In this document: positions 43,539 through 51,840 of the stretch, in pieces
Layout: every line of letters begins with the position of its first letter
How positions within the stretch are numbered: the stretch's first letter is position 1
NCBI GenBank assembly: GCA_035285585.1
Contig: JAYKGU010000164.1
Coordinates: 65,725 to 129,724, forward strand
Origin: JAYKGU01 sp035285585
GTDB taxonomy: Bacteria; Cyanobacteriota; Cyanobacteriia; CAKZMO01
DNA length: 64,000 nucleotides
Reading direction: 5' to 3'
The notes under the pieces: generated by a model
What the model saw: only the letters and a program-made list of their open reading frames with translations
Database searches by the model: none
Told to the model about the DNA's origin: nothing
Translations under genes and position numbers: made by a program

Positions 43539-44405
43539 TCACAACTTGTTAACCGACAGCCGATAGCTCAGGGTGGAACTGGCGGCGAATCCCGGTTTCA
43601 GCAGGCCGCTGACGGGGCTGGTCTGGTTGGGGAAGAAACTGGCCGTGAGGCCAATGTGGCGATCGCCCACCGCCAGCCCCAGGGTAGGGTCATAGCCCCG
43701 CCAGCCCGCCCCCGGCAGGTAGACTTCGGCCCAGGCATGGAGGTGCTGCTGCGTCACGGAGGAATCGCCCTCGTGGTAGCCGCTCACGAAGCGGGCCGCC
43801 AGCCCCACGGCCCGGCAGGCTTCCATGAACAGAACGGTAAAATCCCGGCAGGACCCCATCTGCTTGCCCCAGGTGAGGGCGGGGGGCAGGGGGGCACCCG
43901 TCTCTCGAATGACGTGGCGGCAGGTGTTGTAGATGCGCTGGTTGAGTTCCGAAAGAAACCCCACGGTGTTGCCTTCGGTGGCGTGGAGGATTTCCTGGGC
44001 CAGCTCTGTCACCACCGGGTCGGTCGCTGGGGTCAGGGTGAGGCAGTGGCGGGAGAGGTAGGGGGAAAGTTGGGTGTAGAGGGTGGTGGGGTAGTCGATG
44101 GGTAGCTGTGCCGCCCATTCTTTCAGCAGAAAGTCGAACGGGTTGACGCGGTGGGTTTTCACTTCGGATAGGGCTTCCACCGTAAAGTTTGGGGTCTCTG
44201 AGTCGTCAAACCGCAGGTGGAGGGCCGAACTGCCGTCTAGCTCCACGGTTTTGCTCTGGGCGATCGCCCCTGGCTTCACCTCTAGAGAGAAGGCGTGCAG
44301 GGACTGGGTGCTGTCGCAGCGGGGGCGCAGGCGGAGGATGTGGGTATCCAGGCCCACCGGGCGATCGTACTGGTAGGAGAGGGCGTGGCGGATTTGATAG
44401 CGCAT
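43539..44405 (-). CDS. Transglutaminase-like cysteine protease family protein
   Basis: A 288-aa protein with an N-terminal beta-rich domain (about 1-100) typical of bacterial transglutaminase family proteins and a catalytic domain with Cys in GSCRDFTVLF, His in HLHAWAEVYLPG and Asp in GYDPTLG, an intact triad. These enzymes cleave or transfer isopeptide/amide bonds. ATG 44405 begins MRYQIRHALSYQYDRPV, the family start; it lies four bases after the alpha-E gene stop. Together with the alpha-E and ATP-grasp genes upstream it forms a recurrent bacterial cluster thought to make and process a peptide-like modification; the substrate is unknown. Confidence 0.9.
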   Translation of the reverse strand: MRYQIRHALSYQYDRPVGLDTHILRLRPRCDSTQSLHAFSLEVKPGAIAQSKTVELDGSSALHLRFDDSETPNFTVEALSEVKTHRVNPFDFLLKEWAAQLPIDYPTTLYTQLSPYLSRHCLTLTPATDPVVTELAQEILHATEGNTVGFLSELNQRIYNTCRHVIRETGAPLPPALTWGKQMGSCRDFTVLFMEACRAVGLAARFVSGYHEGDSSVTQQHLHAWAEVYLPGAGWRGYDPTLGLAVGDRHIGLTASFFPNQTSPVSGLLKPGFAASSTLSYRLSVNKL

Positions 44406-44409
44406 GGCG

Positions 44410-45360
44410 TCAGGACACAGGCTGGAGATCAAAGAAGGTTTCGCAAACGGCTGTGCCCACCAGATTGAGCCGCTTTTGGATACTATCTAGGAATTCGTGC
44501 AGACCGCTCTGCATAATTTCCTCAATTGTGAGGTATTCCAGCTCGGAGCGCAGGCGGCTCAGGGAGCGATCAGCGGCACTCGACCAGCGGCCAAATTTGC
44601 TGCCGGTAATTTCATAGAGGGACTGCTCGGCCTGGAGCACGCAGAAATGAATGGAGCGGGGAAATTCCCGGTCCAGAATCAGAAACCTGGCCACCTCGGC
44701 GGGCAGGATGCGGTGCTGGCACTTGCGATACATCTCGTAGGCACTGGCGGACTTGAGCAGGGCGATCCACTGCAATTCGTCCAGGGTGGTGCCCACATAC
44801 TTAACCGACGGCAGCAGAATAAAGTACTTCACGTCCAGAATACGGGTGGTTTTGTCCGCCCGCTCCAGCAGGCGACCAATGCGGCCAAAGTGCCAGCCCT
44901 CGTTGTGGGACATGGTGGCGCTGGTCACCCCAGCGAACAGGTGGCTGGCCATTTTCACTTCCGCAAAAAAGCTGGACAGTTGGGCCAGACTGCTATCCCA
45001 CGAAGCCTCCTTCACCATGATGTAGAAGGCGTTAATCTGCTCCCACATTTCCGAGGAAATAATTTCCCGCACGGAGCGGGCGTTTTCCCGCGCCGCCCGC
45101 ACGCAGGAGAGGATGGAATTGGGGTAGTCCGTATCAAAGGTGAGGAACTGGATGACGTTTTCAGCGGAGGCTTCCCCATAGCGCTCGGTGAACAGGGCTA
45201 AATCCCCGGTGGTCACCACCAGGGGCCGCCACTGCTGCTCGGTGCCGATGGGCAGATCCAGCAGCAGGTTAAGGTTGACGTCGATAAAGCGGGCCACGTT
45301 TTCCGCCCGCTCCACGTAGCGGTTGAGCCAGTAAATTGAATCGGCCACCCGACTCAGCAT
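44410..45360 (-). CDS. Alpha-E domain protein (DUF403)
   Basis: A 316-aa, nearly all-helical protein of the alpha-E family (MLSRVADSIYWLNRYVERAE at the start, then NVARFIDVNLNLLLD). The family is found next to circularly permuted ATP-grasp and transglutaminase genes and is presumed to assist the ligase; its biochemical role is not established. ATG 45360 has GGAG seven bases upstream. The upstream ATP-grasp gene ends 79 bp before it, and the transglutaminase gene follows after four bases. Confidence 0.9.
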   Translation of the reverse strand: MLSRVADSIYWLNRYVERAENVARFIDVNLNLLLDLPIGTEQQWRPLVVTTGDLALFTERYGEASAENVIQFLTFDTDYPNSILSCVRAARENARSVREIISSEMWEQINAFYIMVKEASWDSSLAQLSSFFAEVKMASHLFAGVTSATMSHNEGWHFGRIGRLLERADKTTRILDVKYFILLPSVKYVGTTLDELQWIALLKSASAYEMYRKCQHRILPAEVARFLILDREFPRSIHFCVLQAEQSLYEITGSKFGRWSSAADRSLSRLRSELEYLTIEEIMQSGLHEFLDSIQKRLNLVGTAVCETFFDLQPVS

Positions 45361-45439
45361 GGGTTTCTCCTTTGGCGATCGCCATCGTCATGTTTTAAAA
45401 AATGCCTAAATGTCTGAACTATCTGGAGGGGGGCTGGAT

Positions 45440-46870
45440 TTAGGCCACCACCCAGGTATCTTTGCTGCCGCCGCCCTGGGAGGAATTGACCACCAGCGAT
45501 CCCCGCTTCAGGGCGACGCGGGTGAGGCCACCGGGGTTCACGTAAATCTCTTCGCCGTAGAGAATGTAGGGGCGCAGATCGACGTGGCAGCCCTCGAAGC
45601 GATCGCCAATCAGCGTGGGCACCCGCGACAGGCTAAGGGTGGGCTGGGCGATGTAGTTGCGGGGGGTGGCCCGGATGCGCTCGGCAAAGAGTTCCCGCTC
45701 TGCCTGGGTGGCCTGGGTGCCCACCAGCATGCCGTAGCCCCCCGACTCGTTAGCCGACTTCACCACCAGCTTGTCTAAATTGGCGAGGACGTGCGACTGC
45801 TGCTCTGGCTCCCAGCAGAGGTAGGTGGGCACGTTGGGAATGATCTGGTCTTCCCCCAGGTAGTAGCGGATCATGGCGGGCACGTAGGCGTAGATTACCT
45901 TGTCGTCGGCCACCCCGGTGCCCAGGGCGTTGGCGATCGCCACTCGTCCGGCCCGATACACTTCCATCAACCCCGGCACCCCCAGCAGCGAGTCGGGGCG
46001 AAACGCCTGGGGATCAATAAAGTCGTCGTCAATGCGGCGATACACCACGTCCACCCGTTCCAGCCCCTTGGTGGTGCGCATCTTCAGATAGCCGTCCGCC
46101 ACCACCAGATCCCGGCCTTCCACCAGCTCAACCCCCATCTGCTGCGCCAGGAAAGAGTGCTCGAAGTAGGCCGAATTGTAGATGCCGGGGGTGAGCACCA
46201 CCACGGTGGGGTCGGGCAGGGTAGGGGGAGTCAGGTTCAGCAGCGTCTCCAGCAGCTGGCTGGCGTAATCGTCTACCGCCTGAATGCTCATGGAGTTAAA
46301 GAGCTGGGGAAAGGTGCTCTTCATCACGCGGCGGTTTTCCAGCACGTAGGACACCCCCGATGGGCAGCGGAGATTGTCTTCCAGGACGTACCACTGGCCG
46401 TCGCGATCGCGCACCAGGTCGGTGCCGGTGATGTGGCACCAGATCTGCTGGGGCGGCACCAGCTCCAGGCAGGGCTTGTGAAACCCTGACGCCGAAAAAA
46501 TCAGCTCTGCCGGAATCACCCTGTCCTGGAGGATTTTTTGTGGGCCGTAAATGTCATTCAAAAACAGGTTGAGAGCATGAATTCGCTGCTTCAGCCCCTG
46601 CTCCAGCCATCTCCATTCGTGGGTAGACACAATGCGAGGCACGATATCGAAGGGCAGAATGCGCTCGGTCCCCTGGTTGTCGCTGTACACGTTAAACGTG
46701 ACCCCCACCCGATAGAGGGCATTCTGCGCCGCCTGCTTACGCTGCTGTAAATCTTCTACCGAAAGCGAACTCAGCCGCTCGATTAACAGCGCTGCCTCTG
46801 GCCGGGGCTGACCGGGTGCCTCAAATAGCTCATCGTAAAAGTGCTCTGGGTCGTATTCGTTAAGCTGCAC
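45440..46870 (-). CDS. Circularly permuted ATP-grasp protein
   Basis: A protein of about 476 aa of the circularly permuted ATP-grasp type 1 family, predicted to form amide bonds using ATP. Visible family blocks are PFDIVPRIV, RVIPAELIFSA, VLEDNLRCPSGVSYVLENRR, GVELVEGRDLVVADGYL, YRRIDDDFIDP and VVKSANESGGYGML. It heads the minus-strand cluster ATP-grasp, alpha-E, transglutaminase. The start is uncertain: GTG 46870 (MQLNEYDPEHFYDELF) resembles homologues; a TTG at 46897 would add nine Arg/Ser-rich residues. The upstream 800 bp is repeat DNA. Confidence 0.9.
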   Translation of the reverse strand: MQLNEYDPEHFYDELFEAPGQPRPEAALLIERLSSLSVEDLQQRKQAAQNALYRVGVTFNVYSDNQGTERILPFDIVPRIVSTHEWRWLEQGLKQRIHALNLFLNDIYGPQKILQDRVIPAELIFSASGFHKPCLELVPPQQIWCHITGTDLVRDRDGQWYVLEDNLRCPSGVSYVLENRRVMKSTFPQLFNSMSIQAVDDYASQLLETLLNLTPPTLPDPTVVVLTPGIYNSAYFEHSFLAQQMGVELVEGRDLVVADGYLKMRTTKGLERVDVVYRRIDDDFIDPQAFRPDSLLGVPGLMEVYRAGRVAIANALGTGVADDKVIYAYVPAMIRYYLGEDQIIPNVPTYLCWEPEQQSHVLANLDKLVVKSANESGGYGMLVGTQATQAERELFAERIRATPRNYIAQPTLSLSRVPTLIGDRFEGCHVDLRPYILYGEEIYVNPGGLTRVALKRGSLVVNSSQGGGSKDTWVVA

Positions 46871-47002
46871 AGGACTCGACTGCCTACTTCTTCGCAATGG
46901 GTCTCAATTTGACTAATCATTAGAGGCTGGAGAACCCGCAAGCTGTAAAATTCGCTACAACTTAATTTTCGCTTTAGATTTGCCCTGGCCAGGGCTGTTG
47001 GC

Positions 47003-47146
47003 CTGATTGACTGACAAAAGTTTCAAATGTAGGTTGGCGTTGAGCGAAGCGAAACCCAACACCAGCGAGGGTTATGTTGGGTTTCGCTAGCGCTCTACCC
47101 AACCTACAGCAGAATAAGGGTTTCAAGAATTTTGTCAGTCAATCAG
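47003..47146. mobile_element. MITE (family 1) with perfect 9-bp target duplication
   Basis: CTGATTGACTGACAAAA (47003-47019) and its exact complement (47130-47146) bound a 144-bp element. GCTGTTGGC is duplicated at 46994-47002 and 47147-47155. The interior contains TAGGTTGGCGTTGAGCGAAG and a GAAACCCAAC / GTTGGGTTTC hairpin. No ORF. Confidence 0.92.
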
Positions 47147-47165
47147 GCTGTTGGCCTTAAGGTTC

Positions 47166-47250
47166 CGGCTTAAAGCGGGACAAAACTGACAGAACAGTGA
47201 GATATAGCGAGATAATTAGCGCTCCGCCGTCTCACCTCAGCTTGATACCC
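47166..47250. repeat. GCTTAAAGCGGGACAAAA-type repeat, copy 1
   Basis: It begins GGCTTAAAGCGGGACAAAAC and ends with a GATACCCAATTT block. Related copies lie at 47556, 48540 and 61088. No ORF; gene-free region. Confidence 0.55.
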
Positions 47251-47392
47251 AATTTCAAAGTAAGAAAGCAAAAAAAGCCGACTTTTGCCGACTTTTTAAT
47301 ACATCTGCTCAGCAGGTTTTCAGGATGCTTAAACGGTATTTGGGGATGGTAATGATATTAGGGATTAGGGAAAGATTGCGAAATCGCGATCG

Positions 47393-47430
47393 CCCCGGTT
47401 TTCTAACATGAATTTAATTGTGCCAACCTA
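47393..47430. repeat. 30-bp inverted copy of the 7.74-kb repeat arm
   Basis: Bases 47393-47422 are the exact reverse complement of 7744-7773, and the next eight bases match the TAGGT-type edge with two mismatches. Here the second hairpin arm is missing. Between this repeat and 47556 nothing else was recognised. Confidence 0.8.
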
Positions 47431-47555
47431 TTTATTAATAAGTAGTTAAACAAAATTATTTGCTTGGGTGCGTGCATCCCCGCCGGGAGCACATACACCC
47501 ACAAGTTGCAGTTAATTGTGCTCAAGCACCTAGATCAAATAAAAAAGGATATCAA

Positions 47556-47612
47556 CTTAAGTCGAGACAGTCGGGCGCGGCGCACCCCACTGTCTCGCTA
47601 ATTTTATGATTT
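47556..47612. repeat. CTTAAGTCGAGACAGT hairpin repeat
   Basis: CGAGACAGT (47563-47571) pairs with ACTGTCTCG (47589-47597) around a GC-rich loop. The outer parts (CTTAAGTCG, CTAATTTTAT) recur in the copies at 47.2, 48.5 and 61.1 kb. Confidence 0.6.
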
Positions 47613-47673
47613 GCCAAAAATTAAAGCGATCGCCCAGGGGTATCTGGCAAATGGCGATCGCCCAACGTTTGCC

Positions 47674-47877
47674 TTAGCGTAATTTCAGGCTCTGGCCGCC
47701 CTCCCGGTGGGAGACAGCATCTAGCCACTCGCCAACCGCTGCCACAAGGGCTGAGGCGTCATTAAAGTGCCCTCGTTCCACCTGGGCGATGGCATGGTGC
47801 ATTAAGTTAACAACAACCTGAACGCTCACATCCTCAGGCTTGGGCCGATCTGTACTTTGAGTAAAACTTAAGCTCAT
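47674..47877 (-). CDS. Small hypothetical protein
   Basis: A 67-aa protein (MSLSFTQSTDRPKPEDVSVQ at the start), with a helical body VVVNLMHHAIAQVERGHF and ALVAAVGEWLDAVS. ATG 47877 has GGTGAG upstream; starting further upstream would add a Cys-containing, non-helical stretch. No domain recognised and no operon partner. Coding is likely but not certain. Confidence 0.55.
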   Translation of the reverse strand: MSLSFTQSTDRPKPEDVSVQVVVNLMHHAIAQVERGHFNDASALVAAVGEWLDAVSHREGGQSLKLR

Positions 47878-48628
47878 AATCTCACCAAAGGAAACGCTAT
47901 TTTGACAGGGACATAGATCGTCTAGCAGCACTTAGCTATAGAAAAAAAACGACGTCGGCTGACTCCTAGTGCTTTGGGAAACTTCGCATTACCGACTGAA
48001 GTTATCATCAGACATAAGGTGGCTAGATGTCTATAAAGTTGGCGTAAAAATAGGGCAAATTAAGTGGAAGTCGCACCTCCCTAACGGTAAATCAATGAGG
48101 CTAAATTCTTTCGAAAACCCCTAAATTTAGTGTTAGGAACCGCGTCGACAAATTGAACAGGTGGTAGAAAAACCTCGCTGAAACTTGGTAGACGTAGCAG
48201 ACGGTCGCGTTTAGCTGCCCACGTCTACAATCTAAAGATAGAATGTGACTTTCTTGTGAAAACCTGGGGGGCGATCGCCCAATCTGGCACTGTAATAATC
48301 TCGCTTTTTATTTTCTTTTTTTAGATTGTTTTTTGAGCTACCCCTGTACAAAGCAAGAAGCGGGAATGCAGTACGTTCGGTGCGCCTGGGAGCTTGAAAT
48401 CTGGGCCTATGGCCGCAGCAATCACGGTAGCAGTCTGCGGGGAAGAAATTTATTCGTAAACATTTTGATTCGGCAGATAAGGATAATTTTCCACAATTAG
48501 GGATATTAAGAATAAACAACTATGGGCGGAAGTCGCTGGGTTTTCGCTTAAGTCGGGACAAAATTAGCGGGAAATTGAGACACTCAGTGTCCCGCTTTCC
48601 CGCCTTAAGTTAATACCCAAAACCTTTA
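47878..48628. other. Gene-poor interval
   Basis: About 750 bp, AT-richer than average. No supported gene is seen; an ORF at 48232-48519 (minus) lacks coding character. A hairpin with 8-bp arms GTAGACGT / ACGTCTAC lies at 48188-48228. The end holds the repeat described separately. Confidence 0.5.
48540..48616. repeat. CGCTTAAGTCGGGACAAAAT repeat, copy 3
   Basis: Left block CGCTTAAGTCGGGACAAAAT, an inner palindrome GACACTCAGTGTC (48578-48590), and right block CGCCTTAAGTTAATACCC. It is the most complete copy of this family in the window and sits 12 bp from the stop of the RHH-like gene. Confidence 0.6.
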
Positions 48629-49105
48629 TTAGGCGTATTCGTCGAGAAATCTATCCAGAACTTCGTCAGGCTCATCCTCAATCTCATCCGTTAGCGATGG
48701 CTTATTCGGCCTGCTGGCTGGCTCTGCGGCTGACGTTGACGACGATGCGGCAAACGACCATAAAATTTCATCAGGCTCGTCGAATTCGTCCTCCTCTACA
48801 TCTGTCAGCGGTTTGATGGGCGTAGACGCCGCTCGATGAGCCGCCCCCCTTCCCTGGGACGTATCCATCAGGGGAACGGGCAAGTGGAGGCGATCTACTT
48901 TTGCTTCCAGGGCTGTCAAACGGGCCGTGAGGGAGGCGATCGCCTCCTTCTCCCCAGCCGCTGAATAGAGGGCTTCCGCGATGCGGTCATAGAGCCATTC
49001 TGCGCGGGTTTGCCCCAGCCCTGCGCAAAGGGCATCAATGCGGGCTGCCCACCCCTGGGGAATCGATGCGGTAATCAGTTCATGGTGGGGGGGCAACTGA
49101 TTCAT
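48629..49105 (-). CDS. Protein with ribbon-helix-helix-like N-terminus and acidic repeat tail
   Basis: A 158-aa protein. Residues 8-50 (LITASIPQGWAARIDALCAG and TRAEWLYDRIAEALYS) have the strand-helix-helix pattern of CopG/MetJ-type DNA-binding proteins. A coiled coil follows (IASLTARLTALEAKVDRL). The C-terminal half is disordered and has two copies of an acidic motif, FDEPDEILWSF and EDEPDEVLDRF. ATG 49105 has GGAG eight bases upstream. It lies 75 bp downstream of the patatin gene on the same strand and may regulate or bind it (inference). Confidence 0.68.
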   Translation of the reverse strand: MNQLPPHHELITASIPQGWAARIDALCAGLGQTRAEWLYDRIAEALYSAAGEKEAIASLTARLTALEAKVDRLHLPVPLMDTSQGRGAAHRAASTPIKPLTDVEEDEFDEPDEILWSFAASSSTSAAEPASRPNKPSLTDEIEDEPDEVLDRFLDEYA

Positions 49106-49180
49106 TTCTCTGGCTCCAGTTTGATCGTTTTCGATCCTTCTTGCAGGATACAACCATATTGTCCCCTGGGCTGGCTGTTT

Positions 49181-50311
49181 TCAGGGATGCAGAAACCCGG
49201 CGAAGTCAGCCGCATCCACCTGTTCGTGGGCGATCGCCTGCCCAATGCGTCTAAAATTGGCGATCTCCTCGACATTGTCCATGCGGCTAACAGCGTTAGC
49301 GTCAATGTCCCCCAGGGTCGTGTTCCCTAATCTGAGGGACTGCAGGCGTTTCGGGGTCAGGGCAACGGTGTAGCGATGGTAGGTGAGCAACTGGTTCGTA
49401 GCGGTTAGCTCCACGTGGCGCATGGGATTGACCAGGCTTTCAACCGCATCCTTCTCATCGGTTTGCGATCTGGGCTGATAGCTGATCAGATTAATGATGG
49501 CGTTTTGCTGGAGGTTGGCGTCATCCATCAGGGTGGAGGCGGCATATCGTGCCCAGTCCACCATGTTAAACCGGCCCACCCGTCCCACTGGTTCGACCGC
49601 TGGATTCCCCGATCCAGTACCAACCGAGATGAGCAGTACCTTGTCAGCTCCCGTTTCCCAACCCACGTTATATTCTGGCTTGGTAGCTTCCAGAAAAAGT
49701 TGAAAGGATGGATTGTTGAACATACTCATGCCGCCGTCAATGAACTCATACTTGCCGCTGACGGTCAAAATTGGATGGGGCGGAAAAAACGTCGGTGCGG
49801 CTGAGCTGGCCCGAATCAAGTCCCGCAGTTTGAGCGCCTTGTCGTTTTTGTAGTACCGGCCCTTGGGGTTGTTGACAAAAAACCAGGTTTCTCCAGTAGT
49901 GGCGTTTTTGGCCACAATCAGCAGCAGCGTTTTCAGCTTCTCAGAACCCAGCTCTGTGTCCTGGAATTCTTCCTGGAGCTTGGCTTCGAGGGCTTGCGGA
50001 CTGTAGGTAGACCAGAATCGCTGAACCATATTCCAGCGCTTGCGAAAAATACTGGAACCGCTCTCAATATAAAAGTCCCGCACCTGGCGAGCCGACATGC
50101 CTTTGGCCAAGGCTGCCGCAAGAATCGACCCGGTGCTGGTGCCGCCAATGAAATCAAAATAGTCGGCCAGACAGGTCCAGTTGGGATTGTGCGCCCGCAA
50201 CAGATCTTCCATGCGAATTAGCACTTCCGCCGCAATAATGCCGCGAATACCGCCACCATCCAGAGATAACAAGCGTTTTGGTCGGTTGACACCCTGCTTC
50301 AGCAAATCCAT
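49181..50311 (-). CDS. Patatin-like phospholipase
   Basis: A 376-aa lipid acyl hydrolase of the patatin family. The oxyanion loop DGGGIRG (18-24), nucleophile elbow GTSTG (S59) and catalytic aspartate in IDGG (D192) are intact. ATG 50311 has GGAGGG eight bases upstream. There is no signal peptide. Family members include CapV-type effectors that degrade membranes in phage defence; no nucleotidyltransferase gene lies nearby to support that here. The start codon lies only about 60 bp beyond the predicted right end of the TnpB insertion sequence, which may have replaced its promoter region. Confidence 0.9.
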   Translation of the reverse strand: MDLLKQGVNRPKRLLSLDGGGIRGIIAAEVLIRMEDLLRAHNPNWTCLADYFDFIGGTSTGSILAAALAKGMSARQVRDFYIESGSSIFRKRWNMVQRFWSTYSPQALEAKLQEEFQDTELGSEKLKTLLLIVAKNATTGETWFFVNNPKGRYYKNDKALKLRDLIRASSAAPTFFPPHPILTVSGKYEFIDGGMSMFNNPSFQLFLEATKPEYNVGWETGADKVLLISVGTGSGNPAVEPVGRVGRFNMVDWARYAASTLMDDANLQQNAIINLISYQPRSQTDEKDAVESLVNPMRHVELTATNQLLTYHRYTVALTPKRLQSLRLGNTTLGDIDANAVSRMDNVEEIANFRRIGQAIAHEQVDAADFAGFLHP

Positions 50312-50368
50312 CGCGTTTCCCTCCCATGTAATACAGCCTGGAATGCATCCGCCCCAGGACAGATTAAC

Positions 50369-51700
50369 TTGACATCCTCTCCCAGCAACCCTAACGGGTG
50401 TGCAGGGAGATTCCCTGGGTCGCCCCAAAGATTTCCTGCTTCAACAGGTGCCAGCTAGACTGAGTGACCCCAGTCCCCGCCGCATCCCCTCCACAGGCAT
50501 TTTCAACCACCCGTTGCCCACGGGCAGATATGACTTGCCCACTAGCCACATCACGGGGCTTAATTGACCCGCAGTTGTGGCAGTGGTGAATGCGGGTTGA
50601 GAGGTCTTTACGCGCCTCCGCCCCACAATCTGGACACTCTTGAGAAGTGCCCCGTGCATCAACCTTGCCGTAATGCACATCCCGCTTCCAGCACACCCAC
50701 GGCAGAACCTGGTTCACAAATTGGCCCAATCCAGCATCAAGGGTATGCTTGCCCAACATCCCTTTGGCCATGATGCGGAAGTCCAAATCTTCCACAAACA
50801 CCATCCCAGCGCCATCACAGAGATGATGAGCTAATTTGAAATGCCAGTCTTTGCGGGTATCGGCAATGCGTTGATAAACTCTCGCAATCTTCTTCTGGAG
50901 TTTTAGCCAGTTAGCAGACCCCTTCTGCTTATTCTTCAATCTGCGTTGCAGCAATTTCAGCTTGCGGTGTAGTTCGTTGAAAAAGCGGGGACGCTTGACC
51001 TGTTCTCCATCAGAAGTTGAGAGAAAGTATTCCAGTCCGACATCAATCCCGACTGGGTGCCCATGAGGAGCCACAGCGGGGATATCAACATCGGCCTGAA
51101 GGCTAAGCATGACGAAGTACCCGGATGCTTTACGCACAATCCGGGCTTGTTTCGCCTGGAATATTTCAGGTATTTCCCGCGACCAGCGCACCTTGACCAA
51201 CCCCAATTGAGGCAACTTGATGCCCTCGGCAGACACGCAATTTTTGAGCATCTGGGGAAAGACGAAGCTACGCATCCGGTTCGGTTTCTTGAACCGGGGG
51301 AATCCTGAACGCTTCAACCGCCACGACTCCCAAGCTGCTTCCAGGTTTCGGATTACCTGTTGAAGCACCTGAGCATTGACGGTCTTTAACCGGGTGAATT
51401 CAGTCTTTGCCGCAGTCAGCGACTTGCACTGACGCGCATAGCTGGGGAATGGCGCATCTGCTGGCAAGATAAACTCTTGCCGAATTGAACACGCATTCAC
51501 TGGAGACTTGCGAGAATCTAGCCAGTCCTTGCGTTCCCGCAGGGCAAAGTTCCAGACATTGCGGCACACGTCCAGAATGTTCTCAATCTCCGAAACCTGC
51601 TCAGCGGTTGGCTCTAACTTGAATTCCCACGTCATGTTTAGCATCAAACCATTATAGCCTAAGAAGCAGATATTCATTTCTTAGGTTCGGCCAATTTACT
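50369..51700 (-). mobile_element. IS200/IS605-family element carrying only tnpB (approximate limits)
   Basis: The element consists of tnpB and short flanks. Its right end probably lies at 50369-50373: downstream of tnpB, read on the minus strand, comes GGGAGAGGATGTCAA, a motif familiar from the right ends of cyanobacterial IS605/IS1341-type elements. No tnpA is present. The left end is not defined; 51645-51800 holds GC-rich imperfect hairpin sequence (CCAAGCCTTCGGCTATGG) that may belong to it. The region between tnpB and 51840 has no gene. Confidence 0.72.
50391..51644 (-). CDS. tnpB: TnpB, RNA-guided endonuclease of IS605 family
   Basis: A 417-aa TnpB. The RuvC-like catalytic residues are all present: D201 (GIDVGLEYF), E285 (VFVEDLDF) and D365 (KPRDVASGQ). 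The zinc finger C337-x2-C340 ... C355-x2-C358 lies between the last two. An N-terminal OrfB helix-turn-helix region (WNFALRERKDWLDSR) is intact. The 'DRDxNAA' consensus at the third acid is altered to PRDVASG. TnpB proteins use an RNA made from the 3' end of the element (omega-RNA) to cut DNA at the donor site. ATG 51644 is used; ATG 51635 (MTWEFKLEP) is an alternative. Confidence 0.92.
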   Translation of the reverse strand: MLNMTWEFKLEPTAEQVSEIENILDVCRNVWNFALRERKDWLDSRKSPVNACSIRQEFILPADAPFPSYARQCKSLTAAKTEFTRLKTVNAQVLQQVIRNLEAAWESWRLKRSGFPRFKKPNRMRSFVFPQMLKNCVSAEGIKLPQLGLVKVRWSREIPEIFQAKQARIVRKASGYFVMLSLQADVDIPAVAPHGHPVGIDVGLEYFLSTSDGEQVKRPRFFNELHRKLKLLQRRLKNKQKGSANWLKLQKKIARVYQRIADTRKDWHFKLAHHLCDGAGMVFVEDLDFRIMAKGMLGKHTLDAGLGQFVNQVLPWVCWKRDVHYGKVDARGTSQECPDCGAEARKDLSTRIHHCHNCGSIKPRDVASGQVISARGQRVVENACGGDAAGTGVTQSSWHLLKQEIFGATQGISLHTR

Positions 51701-51840
51701 CCCTCCGGTCGTGCGTCGCTTCACCACCCCCCAAGCCTTCGGCTATGGGCGGAGCACTGCGACGAATCTTGGTAGATTTCTCTTCAGGATGGCACAGGAT
51801 CTTTCGGGTCGCTAGTCTCTGATGAGCATCCTGCTGGATT

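Noticed and set aside
48232..48519. 95-codon minus-strand ORF
   Set aside because: AT-rich, no ribosome site, unusual composition and no family resemblance; it lies in a gene-poor repeat zone.
49181..50311. CBASS-type CapV effector
   Set aside because: The patatin motifs fit, but no CD-NTase, Cap2/Cap3 or other CBASS gene is nearby, so only patatin-like phospholipase is called.
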